A stretch of 64,000 nt of DNA. Origin: Melioribacteraceae bacterium (GTDB lineage: Bacteria; Bacteroidota; Ignavibacteria; Ignavibacteriales; Melioribacteraceae). The stretch spans positions 1,521,511-1,585,510 of the forward strand of contig CP129490.1 in NCBI GenBank assembly GCA_030584085.1, read 5' to 3'. The notes under the pieces are model-generated. The model was not told the origin of the DNA. It worked only from the letters and a program-made list of their open reading frames with translations, and did no database searches. The position numbers were made by a program, and so were the translations under genes. Below, piece by piece: positions 1 to 9,434 of this stretch (the stretch's first letter is position 1; each line of letters opens with the position of its first letter).

Positions 1-80
1 GTACCGCCAAGTTTTTCGGACAATTTAAACTTGGCTATGGGTTTTTGGCATTGCATTTTAACTCGGCTTACTTGCTTTTG

Positions 81-110
81 GGCGGCGGGTTATTTGCAAC
101 GCCGTTAGGG
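81..110 (+). repeat. attC-like right half site (integron recombination site)
   Basis: The stretch ends in the core GTTAGGG preceded by a GGCGGCGGGTT arm. It is roughly complementary to the left half at 808-835 (CCCTAACAAGCGC...AACCCGACCGC), as the two arms of an attC site are. It shares the 14-mer GCAACGCCGTTAGG exactly with the site ending at 1036. Its own left half would lie at or before the window start. Reading it as the left border of a higBA cassette is inference; no integrase is visible. Confidence 0.45.
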
Positions 111-141
111 AACTAAATGGCGAGCCAAAAAATATTTGGAA

Positions 142-161
142 ATGTTAACGAATATGTTAAC
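142..161. promoter_or_regulatory. candidate operator of higBA: paired ATGTTAAC repeats
   Basis: The 8-mer ATGTTAAC occurs twice, 12 bp apart, ending 8 bp before the higB start codon. Each copy contains the palindrome GTTAAC. HigA-type antitoxins commonly repress their own operon by binding repeats or palindromes over the promoter, so this is a reasonable operator. No clear -35/-10 pair was identified. Confidence 0.4.
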
Positions 162-169
162 TTTAGAAT

Positions 170-520
170 ATGAAGAAAATCATATTTTATAAAACTGAAA
201 AAGGTGATTCTCCAGTAGAAGAGTTTTTAGATACATTGACTGATAAACAAGCCAAAAAAGTAGCTTGGGTTTTAAGAGTAATAAGAGATTTAGATTTTGT
301 ACCTCAAGAATATTTTAAGAAATTAAAACCAACAGAAATATGGGAAGTTCGAGCTCAAGTAGGAAATAACATTTTTAGAATTTTAGGATTTATTAATGGC
401 AAGGACTTGATTGTTTTAAAAAATGGTTTTCAAAAGAAAACACAGAAAACTCCACGTAAAGAAATAAAACTAGCAGAGAAAAGAATGAAAGATTATTTAA
501 GGAGAAAAAGCAATGGATGA
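170..520 (+). CDS. higB: HigB-like toxin of the RelE/ParE superfamily
   Basis: A 116-residue basic protein of the phage Gp49/HigB type, the usual size for the family. Such toxins are ribosome-associated mRNA endonucleases neutralised by the partner antitoxin. Family marks include the start [18 protein letters not shown], the central [18 protein letters not shown] strand block and the [13 protein letters not shown] segment. The toxin gene comes first and overlaps the antitoxin gene by 8 bases, which is the higBA order and implies translational coupling. The pair lies between attC-like half sites, a typical place for cassette-borne toxin-antitoxin genes. Activity is inferred. Confidence 0.85.
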   Translation: MKKIIFYKTEKGDSPVEEFLDTLTDKQAKKVAWVLRVIRDLDFVPQEYFKKLKPTEIWEVRAQVGNNIFRILGFINGKDLIVLKNGFQKKTQKTPRKEIKLAEKRMKDYLRRKSNG

Positions 521-788
521 TTTAGAAAAATATGTAGAAAAACGAAAAGCAAAAAGTAAACGATTCGCAAAAGACTTTGAAATTGGGTATGAAAATTTCA
601 AGATAGGTGTTGCATTACGAAAAGCAAGAGAAGATGCTGGAATAACCCAAGAAGAATTAGCCCGAAAGATGAAGACAAAAAAATCAGCAATATCAAGAAT
701 AGAAAATCATTCGGAAGATATAAGAATATCGACGTTAAAAAATTATTTAGCAGCAATAGGTAAAGAGTTACAACTATACATAAGGTAA
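513..788 (+). CDS. higA: HigA-like antitoxin, XRE-family DNA-binding protein
   Basis: A 91-residue protein with a charged N-terminal segment and a Cro/CI-type helix-turn-helix at about residues 37-75 ([21 protein letters not shown]). HigA antitoxins bind the toxin and repress the shared promoter. The ATG lies inside the last codons of the toxin gene. No catalytic domain is present. The paired ATGTTAAC repeats upstream of higB are the likely target. The family is clear; pairing with the adjacent HigB follows from gene order and overlap. Confidence 0.88.
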   Translation: MDDLEKYVEKRKAKSKRFAKDFEIGYENFKIGVALRKAREDAGITQEELARKMKTKKSAISRIENHSEDIRISTLKNYLAAIGKELQLYIR

Positions 789-807
789 TTCACTAAAAAA
801 GGGTTGT

Positions 808-1036
808 GCCCTAACAAGCGCATCAACCCGACCGCTTAATTCTGTGTTGGCAGTTCAAATGTTTTTGGGGTAATCGTTCTAACAATGTTTGTATTGCAAA
901 GTTATCGTTCTAAATAAAATTGTAGCAAAAAATGTTTGCGAATAAAAATAAACATTTTTTGCTTTTAATTGTCCGGGTTGTCGTTCTACTCGTCATTGTA
1001 GTTATGGGCTGCGGCTTAGCAGCAACGCCGTTAGGC
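808..1036 (+). repeat. attC-like site between two cassette-like units
   Basis: The left half begins GCCCTAAC at 808 and runs to about 835. The right half (TGCGGCTTAGC then GCAACGCCGTTAGGC) ends at 1036. Both arms resemble integron attC arms. The distance of about 230 bp is longer than usual attC sites, so it may be decayed, or two half sites with inserted DNA. The interior carries three TCGTTCTA octamers at 874, 905 and 981 and has no convincing gene. Confidence 0.45.
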
Positions 1037-1086
1037 ACTTTTGTGAAATTGTTCTTTGAATTATTGAAATGGGAGGAGAGAAGAAG

Positions 1087-1713
1087 CTACTTTGCTTTTT
1101 TTAGTCCATTTAAGATTATTTGAAACATTTGACTCTCGTTGCCAGACATACAATCAATGGATGCTTGGATAAATAAATTATCTTCATCATTTTGTTTTAT
1201 TGTATCTTGGTAATCAATGTATTCATAGCCATTATATGTAGCAATCATATCAAAAAAGAGTCTTGTTATTCTACCATTTAGTTCTAAAAATGGATGTAGT
1301 GCAATTAGTTCACACATATAGAAGCCTATTTTTTCCGCAAATTCCTCTTTGGACTTTTCTGCATAATCTTTCAAATAATTATCATTTTCTAGTTTCTTGA
1401 ATATTTCATTAGAAGTTTGTTCTAGAAATCTTACTTGACAAAAGGTGGAATAGCCTTTTGAGATATTTACATTTCTATATTTACCAGCAAATTCATAGAG
1501 TTTGTTGAAAGTTTCTCTATGAAGTTCTTTAAAGTAGTTTTCATCAAAAATGGTGTTTTCAGCTAAATTCTTGTGGAAATGTTCATACCCTTTTAATAGT
1601 AGCTTTTGTTCTTCCTCTTAAAGTTTCCGTAAGTTCCGAATGTTGAGTTTGTTTCTAGGAATGTTCATGTCTTCGTAGTAAATGTAATTATTGTCGTGAG
1701 TATACTTTGACAT
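1087..1713 (-). pseudogene. fic: Fic-domain protein gene broken by an in-frame stop codon
   Basis: On the minus strand, ATG at 1711-1713 opens a Fic protein starting MSKYTHDNNYIYYEDMN. After about 31 codons the frame meets TAA (1618-1620). The same frame then continues as a typical Fic domain (EEEQKLLLKGYEHF, later ELHRETF and FAGKYRNVNISKG) to the motif HPFLELNGRITR and the stop at 1087. Fic enzymes usually transfer AMP to target proteins using the HPFx(D/E)GNGR histidine; here the first glycine is Leu. A TTG at 1372-1374 could only give a fragment of 95 residues. The ATG overlaps the stop of the upstream antitoxin gene (TAATG). A nonsense mutation is more likely than a frameshift because both halves share one frame. 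Confidence 0.75.
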
Positions 1714-1853
1714 TAGTTCTTTGTTTTGGATCTAGTTTTTTTGCGTTGATTGGTGGGTTTTCTGGATTGAATTTTGTGACCCTCAATTTTAGAGGATATT
1801 TCAACTGCTTTTTTAGCTTTTTGTAGTGAGAATCTTGGTTTGTTCATATCCAT
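1713..1853 (-). CDS. small VbhA/FicA-type antitoxin of the Fic protein
   Basis: A 46-residue protein starting MDMNKPRFSLQKAKKAVEIS; an alternative ATG lies two codons later at 1847. It contains SSKIEG, which fits the (S/T)xxxE(G/N) inhibitory motif whose glutamate blocks ATP binding in Fic enzymes. The Lys/Arg-rich tail is unusual. Its stop overlaps the fic start as TAATG, so the two are translationally coupled, antitoxin first, as in class I Fic modules. With fic broken, this antitoxin may now be solitary. Reading upstream to 1940 gives a hydrophobic N-terminus that is not antitoxin-like, so the internal ATG is preferred. Confidence 0.6.
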   Translation of the reverse strand: MDMNKPRFSLQKAKKAVEISSKIEGHKIQSRKPTNQRKKTRSKTKN

Positions 1854-2085
1854 TATCAAATTTTTCTCTTTGTTCAATATACAAAAACTGAAATGAAAGT
1901 AAAATATAAGTAAGTGCTTAACAAACAAATCAGACCACACACCTTCGTTCTACAAAATGAGCTAAGGCGGGTAAACTTCATTCTGCTTGGGCTTTTAGAT
2001 TGTGATTTAGGTTATCGTTCTAAAAAATATTTTGGCGCAGTGTTGTCATTTTAGCAGACATTGTCTCTACGTGCTACACTACCTA

Positions 2086-2101
2086 CCTAACTCTGTTAGG
2101 G
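2086..2101 (+). repeat. attC-like core pair CCTAAC-TCT-GTTAGGG
   Basis: An inverse core CCTAAC is followed after 3 bases by the core GTTAGGG, forming a short perfect hairpin 22 bp before the alpha/beta hydrolase start. The preceding 140 bp also contain two TCGTTCTA octamers (1946 and 2015). It may be the right border of the Fic unit and the left border of the hydrolase/SDR unit. A deleted attC site would look like this; chance is possible. Confidence 0.35.
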
Positions 2102-2122
2102 TTAATCACAACCATTAGGCGT

Positions 2123-3253
2123 ATGGATTTATTAATAATGAACTTATTAAAAAGAGTAAAGAAGTATATGATATTACTAGGTGGAATTACTGTTTTAATT
2201 ATAGCAAGTCTTTTTTTTATATTGCTTTTGCTGAGTCCCGGAAATCCCAAACAATTTCTTGATGAAAATGGGAATACAATGAATAATGGTATATCAGAAA
2301 AGATATTTCTGGAACTAAACGGCGCAACTCAAGGAATGTTTATAAAGGGAGAGAATTTAGATAATCCAATTATCCTTTATCTTCACGGTGGGATGCCGGA
2401 TTATTTTTTAACAGAAAAGTTTCCAACTCATCTTGAAAAGAATTTTACGGTGATATGGTGGGAACAACGAAATTGTGGTATATCTCATAACTCTAGTTCA
2501 GCAAATAATCTTACAACAGTTGAGCAAATTATTGATGATACGATTGATTTAACAAAATATCTGTTAAAACGTTTTGATAAGAGCAAAATTTATCTGATGG
2601 GGCATTCCGGCGGTACTTTCATTGGCGTTAATGTTATTGATAAAGCTCCGGAATTATGTTATGCATATATAGGTGTTGCCCAAATGTCTGATCAACTCAA
2701 ATCGGAAAAGATAGCATATGATTATATGATTAATAAATTTCTAGAACTCAAGAATGTTAAAATGTATCAAACTTTACAGCGCATTGTATTTAACCAAAAT
2801 GGAGAAGTACCGAAAGAATACGTGAGTATTAGAGATGCTGCAATGCACGAACTTGGTATTGGAACAATGAGAAATGCAAATAATTTATTCACCGATATTT
2901 TTCTGCCGTCTTTACTGTTTAGTGAATACACAATGTTAGAGAAGTACAACTTATGGGCGGGAAAGAAAAACTCGGGTATCAGTCAAAACTGGGATAGAAT
3001 GATTAATACGAATTTAATGGAAAGTAAGTTTTCCTTTAAAGTTCCCGTCTATTTTTTCCACGGTATATTTGATTACACTTGTTCTCATGAATTAGCAAAA
3101 GAATATTTTATTAAAATCGAGGCACCGATAAAAGGATTTTACACTTTTGCTAACTCAGCTCACAGTCCGATATTTGAGGAACCTAATAGGATGAATGAAA
3201 TCTTAGTCAACGATGTATTAAATTTACAAATTGAGTTGGCGGATGATATTTAA
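2123..3253 (+). CDS. membrane-anchored alpha/beta hydrolase
   Basis: A 376-residue protein with a hydrophobic N-terminal anchor at about residues 16-38, then an alpha/beta hydrolase fold. HGG (88-90) is the oxyanion region, GHSGG places the nucleophile at Ser162, and Asp317 (GIFDYT) and His347 (SAHSP) complete the triad. WWEQRNCGIS resembles the proline iminopeptidase WDQRGxGxS block, so the nearest relatives are probably prolyl aminopeptidase-like hydrolases. The anchor suggests the enzyme faces the periplasm. ATG 2123 was taken; ATG 2138 is also possible. It lies in the integron-like segment, 93 bp before an SDR gene on the same strand. The substrate is unknown. Confidence 0.8.
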   Translation: MDLLIMNLLKRVKKYMILLGGITVLIIASLFFILLLLSPGNPKQFLDENGNTMNNGISEKIFLELNGATQGMFIKGENLDNPIILYLHGGMPDYFLTEKFPTHLEKNFTVIWWEQRNCGISHNSSSANNLTTVEQIIDDTIDLTKYLLKRFDKSKIYLMGHSGGTFIGVNVIDKAPELCYAYIGVAQMSDQLKSEKIAYDYMINKFLELKNVKMYQTLQRIVFNQNGEVPKEYVSIRDAAMHELGIGTMRNANNLFTDIFLPSLLFSEYTMLEKYNLWAGKKNSGISQNWDRMINTNLMESKFSFKVPVYFFHGIFDYTCSHELAKEYFIKIEAPIKGFYTFANSAHSPIFEEPNRMNEILVNDVLNLQIELADDI

Positions 3254-3346
3254 TCAATATATTTGTCCGGCGTAACCGGTTATTATCAAGTCGGTAAAAT
3301 CTTTTCTCAATATATTCCGACGTAAAATATTTTACTATAGGTAACA

Positions 3347-4060
3347 ATGAAATCACTGGTTTTAGGTGCGAGCGGGGCTACGGGTAAATTAGTCGTACAA
3401 CAACTTGTCCAAAGAAAGTATCATGTACGAATTGTTGTGAGAGAAAAAGCCAATATTCCCACTCAATTTTCAGAAGATAAAAATATCGAGATCATTAAAG
3501 GGAATATCTACGATTTTAATATCGAGAATATCAAAAACCTTTTAAATGATTGTGATTCTCTTATCTGCTGTCTTGGTCATAACATAAGTTTTAAAGGGAT
3601 TTATGGCTCTCCCCATAAACTTGTTTCTGTTACGGTTGCAAAAATTATTGAAGCGTTACAAGAACTAAACACCAAACCGAAGTTTGTGCTGATGAGTACA
3701 ACCGCATATACTAACCAAAAAATAAATGAAGTAAACGACCTCAGAGAGAAAATCGTGTTCTCATTACTGGAAGTAATATTACCTCCTCACAAAGATAATA
3801 TGCTTGCAGCTAATCAACTTGTTAACAAATTAGGTTCTAAATCCGAAATAGAATGGGTAGCGGTTCGACCTGATTCGCTTTTCGATGAAGAAAATGTTAG
3901 TCAATATGAAATTCAGAATTCCAAAACTAGAAGTGCCATTTTTAATCCCGGCAAAACAAGTAGAATAAACGTAAGTCACTTCATGGCAGAACTTGTGACA
4001 AATGAAAACTTGTGGCAACAATGGAAACATAAAACTCCGGTCATTTATAATAAAGAATAA
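3347..4060 (+). CDS. NAD(P)-binding SDR/NmrA-like protein
   Basis: A 237-residue protein with an N-terminal Rossmann motif GASGATGKLV (residues 8-17), the pattern of atypical short-chain dehydrogenases (NmrA/YwnB-like NAD(P)H-binding proteins). The following strand HVRIVVREK and the later LMSTTAY block fit the fold. No complete catalytic YxxxK is obvious, so it may be a sensor or epimerase-like protein rather than a standard oxidoreductase. It follows the hydrolase gene in the same direction and ends 13 bp before a GCCTAAC attC-like core. Function beyond the fold is not known. Confidence 0.78.
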   Translation: MKSLVLGASGATGKLVVQQLVQRKYHVRIVVREKANIPTQFSEDKNIEIIKGNIYDFNIENIKNLLNDCDSLICCLGHNISFKGIYGSPHKLVSVTVAKIIEALQELNTKPKFVLMSTTAYTNQKINEVNDLREKIVFSLLEVILPPHKDNMLAANQLVNKLGSKSEIEWVAVRPDSLFDEENVSQYEIQNSKTRSAIFNPGKTSRINVSHFMAELVTNENLWQQWKHKTPVIYNKE

Positions 4061-4070
4061 TATTCTAGAT

Positions 4071-4083
4071 AACGCCTAACCCG
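4071..4083 (+). repeat. attC-like left core (AACGCCTAACCCG)
   Basis: GCCTAAC at 4074-4080 matches the inverse core of attC sites and sits just after the SDR gene, where a cassette end would be. No matching GTTAGGC follows within the next 100 bp, so this is at best a half site. It marks the right limit of the integron-like segment. Seven-base matches are common by chance. Confidence 0.25.
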
Positions 4084-4182
4084 TAAATTCAGATTGTTAA
4101 ATAATTTGCCGATTCAAGCGGAGGTATATTATTTTGTCCAATATAATTTATAAATTTCAATTCAGTGGAGGTTAAATAAAGT

Positions 4183-4755
4183 ATGAAAAAAATAGATAGT
4201 AAAAACAAATCGGCAGTAAATCAATATGAAGAATTATTACATACATTAAAAACTCGGTTCAAGAAAAATACGAATCGCCACAAAAGTATTAAGTGGGATG
4301 AAATACAAACAAAGTTGGAAGCAAACGCAAAAAAACTTTGGTCACTCAACGAAATGGAAAAAACCGCTGGTGAACCCGATGTTGTCGGTCTAGACCAATA
4401 CACCGGTGAATACATCTTTTTTGATTGTTCAGCCGAAAGTCCATCAGGTAGAAGAAGTCTTTGTTATGATCGAGAAGCTCTTGAGTCAAGAAAAAAACAT
4501 AAGCCCGAAAACAACGTCCTGGATATGGCTGCTGCTATGGGTATCGAACTTTTAACTGAAGAACAATACAGAGAGCTGCAAAAAATTGGAGAGTTTGATT
4601 TGAAGACCTCTAGCTGGGTAAAAACACCCGAGAAGATTAGAAAACTTGGTGGAGCTATATTTTGTGATCGTCGTTATGATACTGTTTTTACTTATCATAA
4701 TGGTGCGGAATCATATTATGCGAGCAGAGGTTTTAGAGGAGTAATTCGAATATAA
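4183..4755 (+). CDS. DUF4256 family protein
   Basis: A 190-residue soluble protein recognised as DUF4256 from its blocks: LLxTLKxRF near the N-terminus, EKTAGEPDVVG, FFDCSAESPSGRRSLCYD and NNVLDMAAAMGIELL. The family is widespread in Bacteroidota and Firmicutes but has no established function. The start ATG follows a good ribosome site (GTGGAGG). No membrane segment is seen. It is the first gene after the integron-like segment and is followed by a small membrane protein on the same strand. Confidence 0.8.
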   Translation: MKKIDSKNKSAVNQYEELLHTLKTRFKKNTNRHKSIKWDEIQTKLEANAKKLWSLNEMEKTAGEPDVVGLDQYTGEYIFFDCSAESPSGRRSLCYDREALESRKKHKPENNVLDMAAAMGIELLTEEQYRELQKIGEFDLKTSSWVKTPEKIRKLGGAIFCDRRYDTVFTYHNGAESYYASRGFRGVIRI

Positions 4756-4837
4756 TTGTTAGATTCAGGTAGAAGTTAATCAAAACTATTGTCGCAATTA
4801 TAATAGCTTAATTACATTTCAATAGGAGGAAATAATA

Positions 4838-5284
4838 TTGGATATAAATATAAAATATAAATATAGCAGAAACCTAATTCGCTATGGTATTATACTTTTC
4901 ATTTTGGGATTAATAACCGGATTCTTGATCCCCGCATTGGAAAATCCCCGCATGGGACTTTCAAGTCATCTCGAAGGTACGCTTAACGGAATGTTATTAG
5001 TAATATTTGGTGTGATCTGGGTGAGACTTAACTTGTCTGATCGCGCACAAAAATATGCTTTCAACTTGGCACTATTCGGAACATACATAAATTGGTTTAC
5101 GACTTTGATGGCAGCTTTATGGGGTGCGGGTTCGGAGATGATGCCGATTGCCGGTGGAGGACTTCAAGGTAGTGATATTCAAGAAATATTAATCAAAATC
5201 GGATTGATCAGTTTATCGATTGCCATACTTGCTTCAAGTGGAATTATTCTTTATGGTACTAGAGGAAATGAACCAAAATATTAA
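4838..5284 (+). CDS. hydroxylaminobenzene mutase-like small membrane protein
   Basis: A 148-residue protein with four predicted transmembrane segments. The block IPALENPRMGLSSHLEGTLN and the later FGTYINW and MPIAGG resemble the Hab mutase family (HabA/HabB), which rearranges hydroxylaminobenzene to aminophenol. Many members of the fold have no tested activity, so the substrate is open. The start is TTG at 4838, chosen because a full AGGAGG lies 7 bases upstream and no ATG is available before the first membrane segment. It lies downstream of the DUF4256 gene with an 82-bp gap. Confidence 0.65.
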   Translation: MDINIKYKYSRNLIRYGIILFILGLITGFLIPALENPRMGLSSHLEGTLNGMLLVIFGVIWVRLNLSDRAQKYAFNLALFGTYINWFTTLMAALWGAGSEMMPIAGGGLQGSDIQEILIKIGLISLSIAILASSGIILYGTRGNEPKY

Positions 5285-5348
5285 ATTGTGATCTTGTCAG
5301 TAACAAAATATCTTTAATGTATAATAAAATTTGTATTTAGAGGTTTCA

Positions 5349-6224
5349 ATGAAAAAAATTACCATTCTCTTCTTTACAATTATTCTTTTCGTACAAACAA
5401 ATCTTACAGCACAAACTTATGAAGAGTTAACTAAACTTGATGATTTCTCAATCGATGTTTATTTCAGTCCCGGCAATGAAGAGCGAACTAACATAATTGC
5501 AAATAGGTGTGATAGCGCAATAAAATATATCAAAGATTTAATAGGATTCGAACCGAAAGTTAGCCTCCTTGTCTTAAATCCCGAACATTGGAAAAAGTAT
5601 GCGACATTTCCGGTTTACGGAATGCCTCATTATCTTGGAAATAAATCTCTGGTTGTAGCATCGGATGATAATGATTTCTGGAGAAGTTTTTTACCACCTT
5701 TGGAACAGCTTCCTAAAGAACTTGCGGACAGAATAAAAGATACATATAGTTTAGATGACGGAACAATAAGTATGAAGGCATTTTTTGATTTGCTGGCTTT
5801 ACATGAACTCGGACATGGTTTTCATTTGCAAGCCGGTTTAAAGATGCAGCGATTATGGATGCAAGAATTTTTCAGTAATTTATTGCTTCATACATATATG
5901 GCAGAAAATGAACCGGAAAACTTACCCGCAGTTGAAGTATTTACGGAAATGGTTGTTGCAGCCGGTTCAAGCGAATATCAATTTACTTCATTAGCCGATT
6001 TTGAAAAAATGTACGACTCAATGGATCCGAAAAATTATGGATGGTATCAAAGCAAACTGACTGTCGCTGCTAAGAATGTTTACAATTCCGGTGGTAAAGA
6101 TATTTTGGTAAAACTTTGGCATGCGCTTAAGAATAACCAAAGTAAAATGAATGATGAGGAACTAGCAGTTTTGTTAAGAAATGAAGTGCATGAAAAAGTT
6201 GCTAAGATTTTAACCGATTGGTAA
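5349..6224 (+). CDS. exported zincin-like protein with HELGH motif
   Basis: A 291-residue protein starting at ATG 5349, with AGAGG upstream; an in-frame start six codons earlier would spoil the signal peptide. A signal peptide ends near LTAQ. Then comes a soluble domain with HELGH (His152, Glu153, His156) and a downstream Glu173 in MQEFF, which fits the third zinc ligand of gluzincin metallopeptidases. No family name was recognised. It is probably periplasmic or secreted. The motif is seen; protease activity is inference. Confidence 0.6.
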   Translation: MKKITILFFTIILFVQTNLTAQTYEELTKLDDFSIDVYFSPGNEERTNIIANRCDSAIKYIKDLIGFEPKVSLLVLNPEHWKKYATFPVYGMPHYLGNKSLVVASDDNDFWRSFLPPLEQLPKELADRIKDTYSLDDGTISMKAFFDLLALHELGHGFHLQAGLKMQRLWMQEFFSNLLLHTYMAENEPENLPAVEVFTEMVVAAGSSEYQFTSLADFEKMYDSMDPKNYGWYQSKLTVAAKNVYNSGGKDILVKLWHALKNNQSKMNDEELAVLLRNEVHEKVAKILTDW

Positions 6225-6243
6225 TTGTAGCTTTGCGATAGAT

Positions 6244-6807
6244 TTAATGATCGTTGTTATAATCCAATTTACGGATTATTAATTTTATCCATTCATCATT
6301 ATTGATTTGTTGAGATTCGAGTTGTTCGACAAGTTCTTCAATCGTATTCTTATTTTTGAGTTCTTTTTCTGTCAGCATTGCCAATAATATTGAAGGAGTT
6401 TTTAATAACTTATCTGAACCTAAAATCTTCTCAAATGAATCAAAATCCATTTTAGAATTTTCTCTCAATTGTCTGATAACGTACGCGACCTCGAAGGGAT
6501 TAGTTCTTCCGAATATAAATTCTTCAATTATTTTTTTAACAAAATCCGGTATCAATTCTTTTTCTACTTCTGATATGTCCAACCATAATTTGTAAACTCT
6601 TCTTTTATTATTCTTTGCCGTAGATGTGAAATAAAAATAAATCTCACCACGTTTCATCTTTTCTAACTTATCTTTAACTACCGGATCCTTTATTCCGTTA
6701 AAATGGAAAAATACATTTTCGGAATAATACAGACTTGTTAAAAATCCATATCCTTTTTCCGATATTTTCTTCACTCTGCAATAGTCAAGTGGTTCATCTA
6801 CGATCAA
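6244..6807 (-). CDS. protein with N-terminal cold-shock-like domain
   Basis: A 187-residue protein. Residues about 9-75 resemble a cold-shock/OB domain: KGYGFLTS is RNP1-like and VFFHFNGI is RNP2-like. The remaining 110 residues are helical and charged and match no family known to me. Such CSD-plus-helical proteins may bind single-stranded RNA or DNA. It converges with the upstream zincin gene (19-bp gap). The upstream 257 bp to icd hold no gene or clear signal beyond a small inverted repeat GAATGAA/TTCATTC at 7001-7019. Confidence 0.6.
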   Translation of the reverse strand: MIVDEPLDYCRVKKISEKGYGFLTSLYYSENVFFHFNGIKDPVVKDKLEKMKRGEIYFYFTSTAKNNKRRVYKLWLDISEVEKELIPDFVKKIIEEFIFGRTNPFEVAYVIRQLRENSKMDFDSFEKILGSDKLLKTPSILLAMLTEKELKNKNTIEELVEQLESQQINNDEWIKLIIRKLDYNNDH

Positions 6808-7064
6808 AATAATTCTCCGAAATTCATCTGTAAAATAATGATTCTTAGAAAGAACTCAATAAAATCTTACTCTGAGCTTCAAATTTATTGCGGGAATTAT
6901 TATTCGGATCAAATAGCAGATAACATATCCCTGATAAACTTGTAGCAATAGAAAATCTTTTAATTCACCTCAAAGATGCGTAATTTTCAATTCTAATTTT
7001 GAATGAAGACAATTCATTCCGCTTAACTAATTTATTTAACTTTGTATAAATATAGGATGTATGA

Positions 7065-9293
<2,229 letters not shown>

Positions 9294-9323
9294 TGAACTA
9301 TTATTTTGCATTTGTATTTAATG

Positions 9324-9359
9324 AAAGGGATTTGCATTTTATTGTAAATCCCTTTTTTC
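9324..9359 (+). terminator. intrinsic terminator of icd
   Basis: A 10-bp perfect stem AAAGGGATTT/AAATCCCTTT with a 12-base loop runs straight into a T-run (CCTTTTTTCT). It lies 30 bp after the icd stop codon. Confidence 0.9.
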
Positions 9360-9434
9360 TTGATTATAATTTTTATGAAAGTGCTATCAAATTGCAATGA
9401 ACTCAAATTATATAGATATGAAAACGAGGGCAAA

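Noticed and set aside
932-1123. 63-codon plus-strand frame with a hydrophobic stretch
   Set aside because: It lies across the attC-like arm and its end overlaps the Fic gene on the other strand. The hydrophobic run comes from T-rich sequence. No ribosome site or family match.
1854-1940. Upstream extension of the Fic antitoxin gene to 1940
   Set aside because: It adds a hydrophobic N-terminus unlike VbhA-type antitoxins, while an internal ATG gives the normal size.
7001-7019. Inverted repeat GAATGAA/TTCATTC before icd as an operator
   Set aside because: It is short and in AT-rich DNA, where such repeats are frequent; no regulator is suggested by the context.
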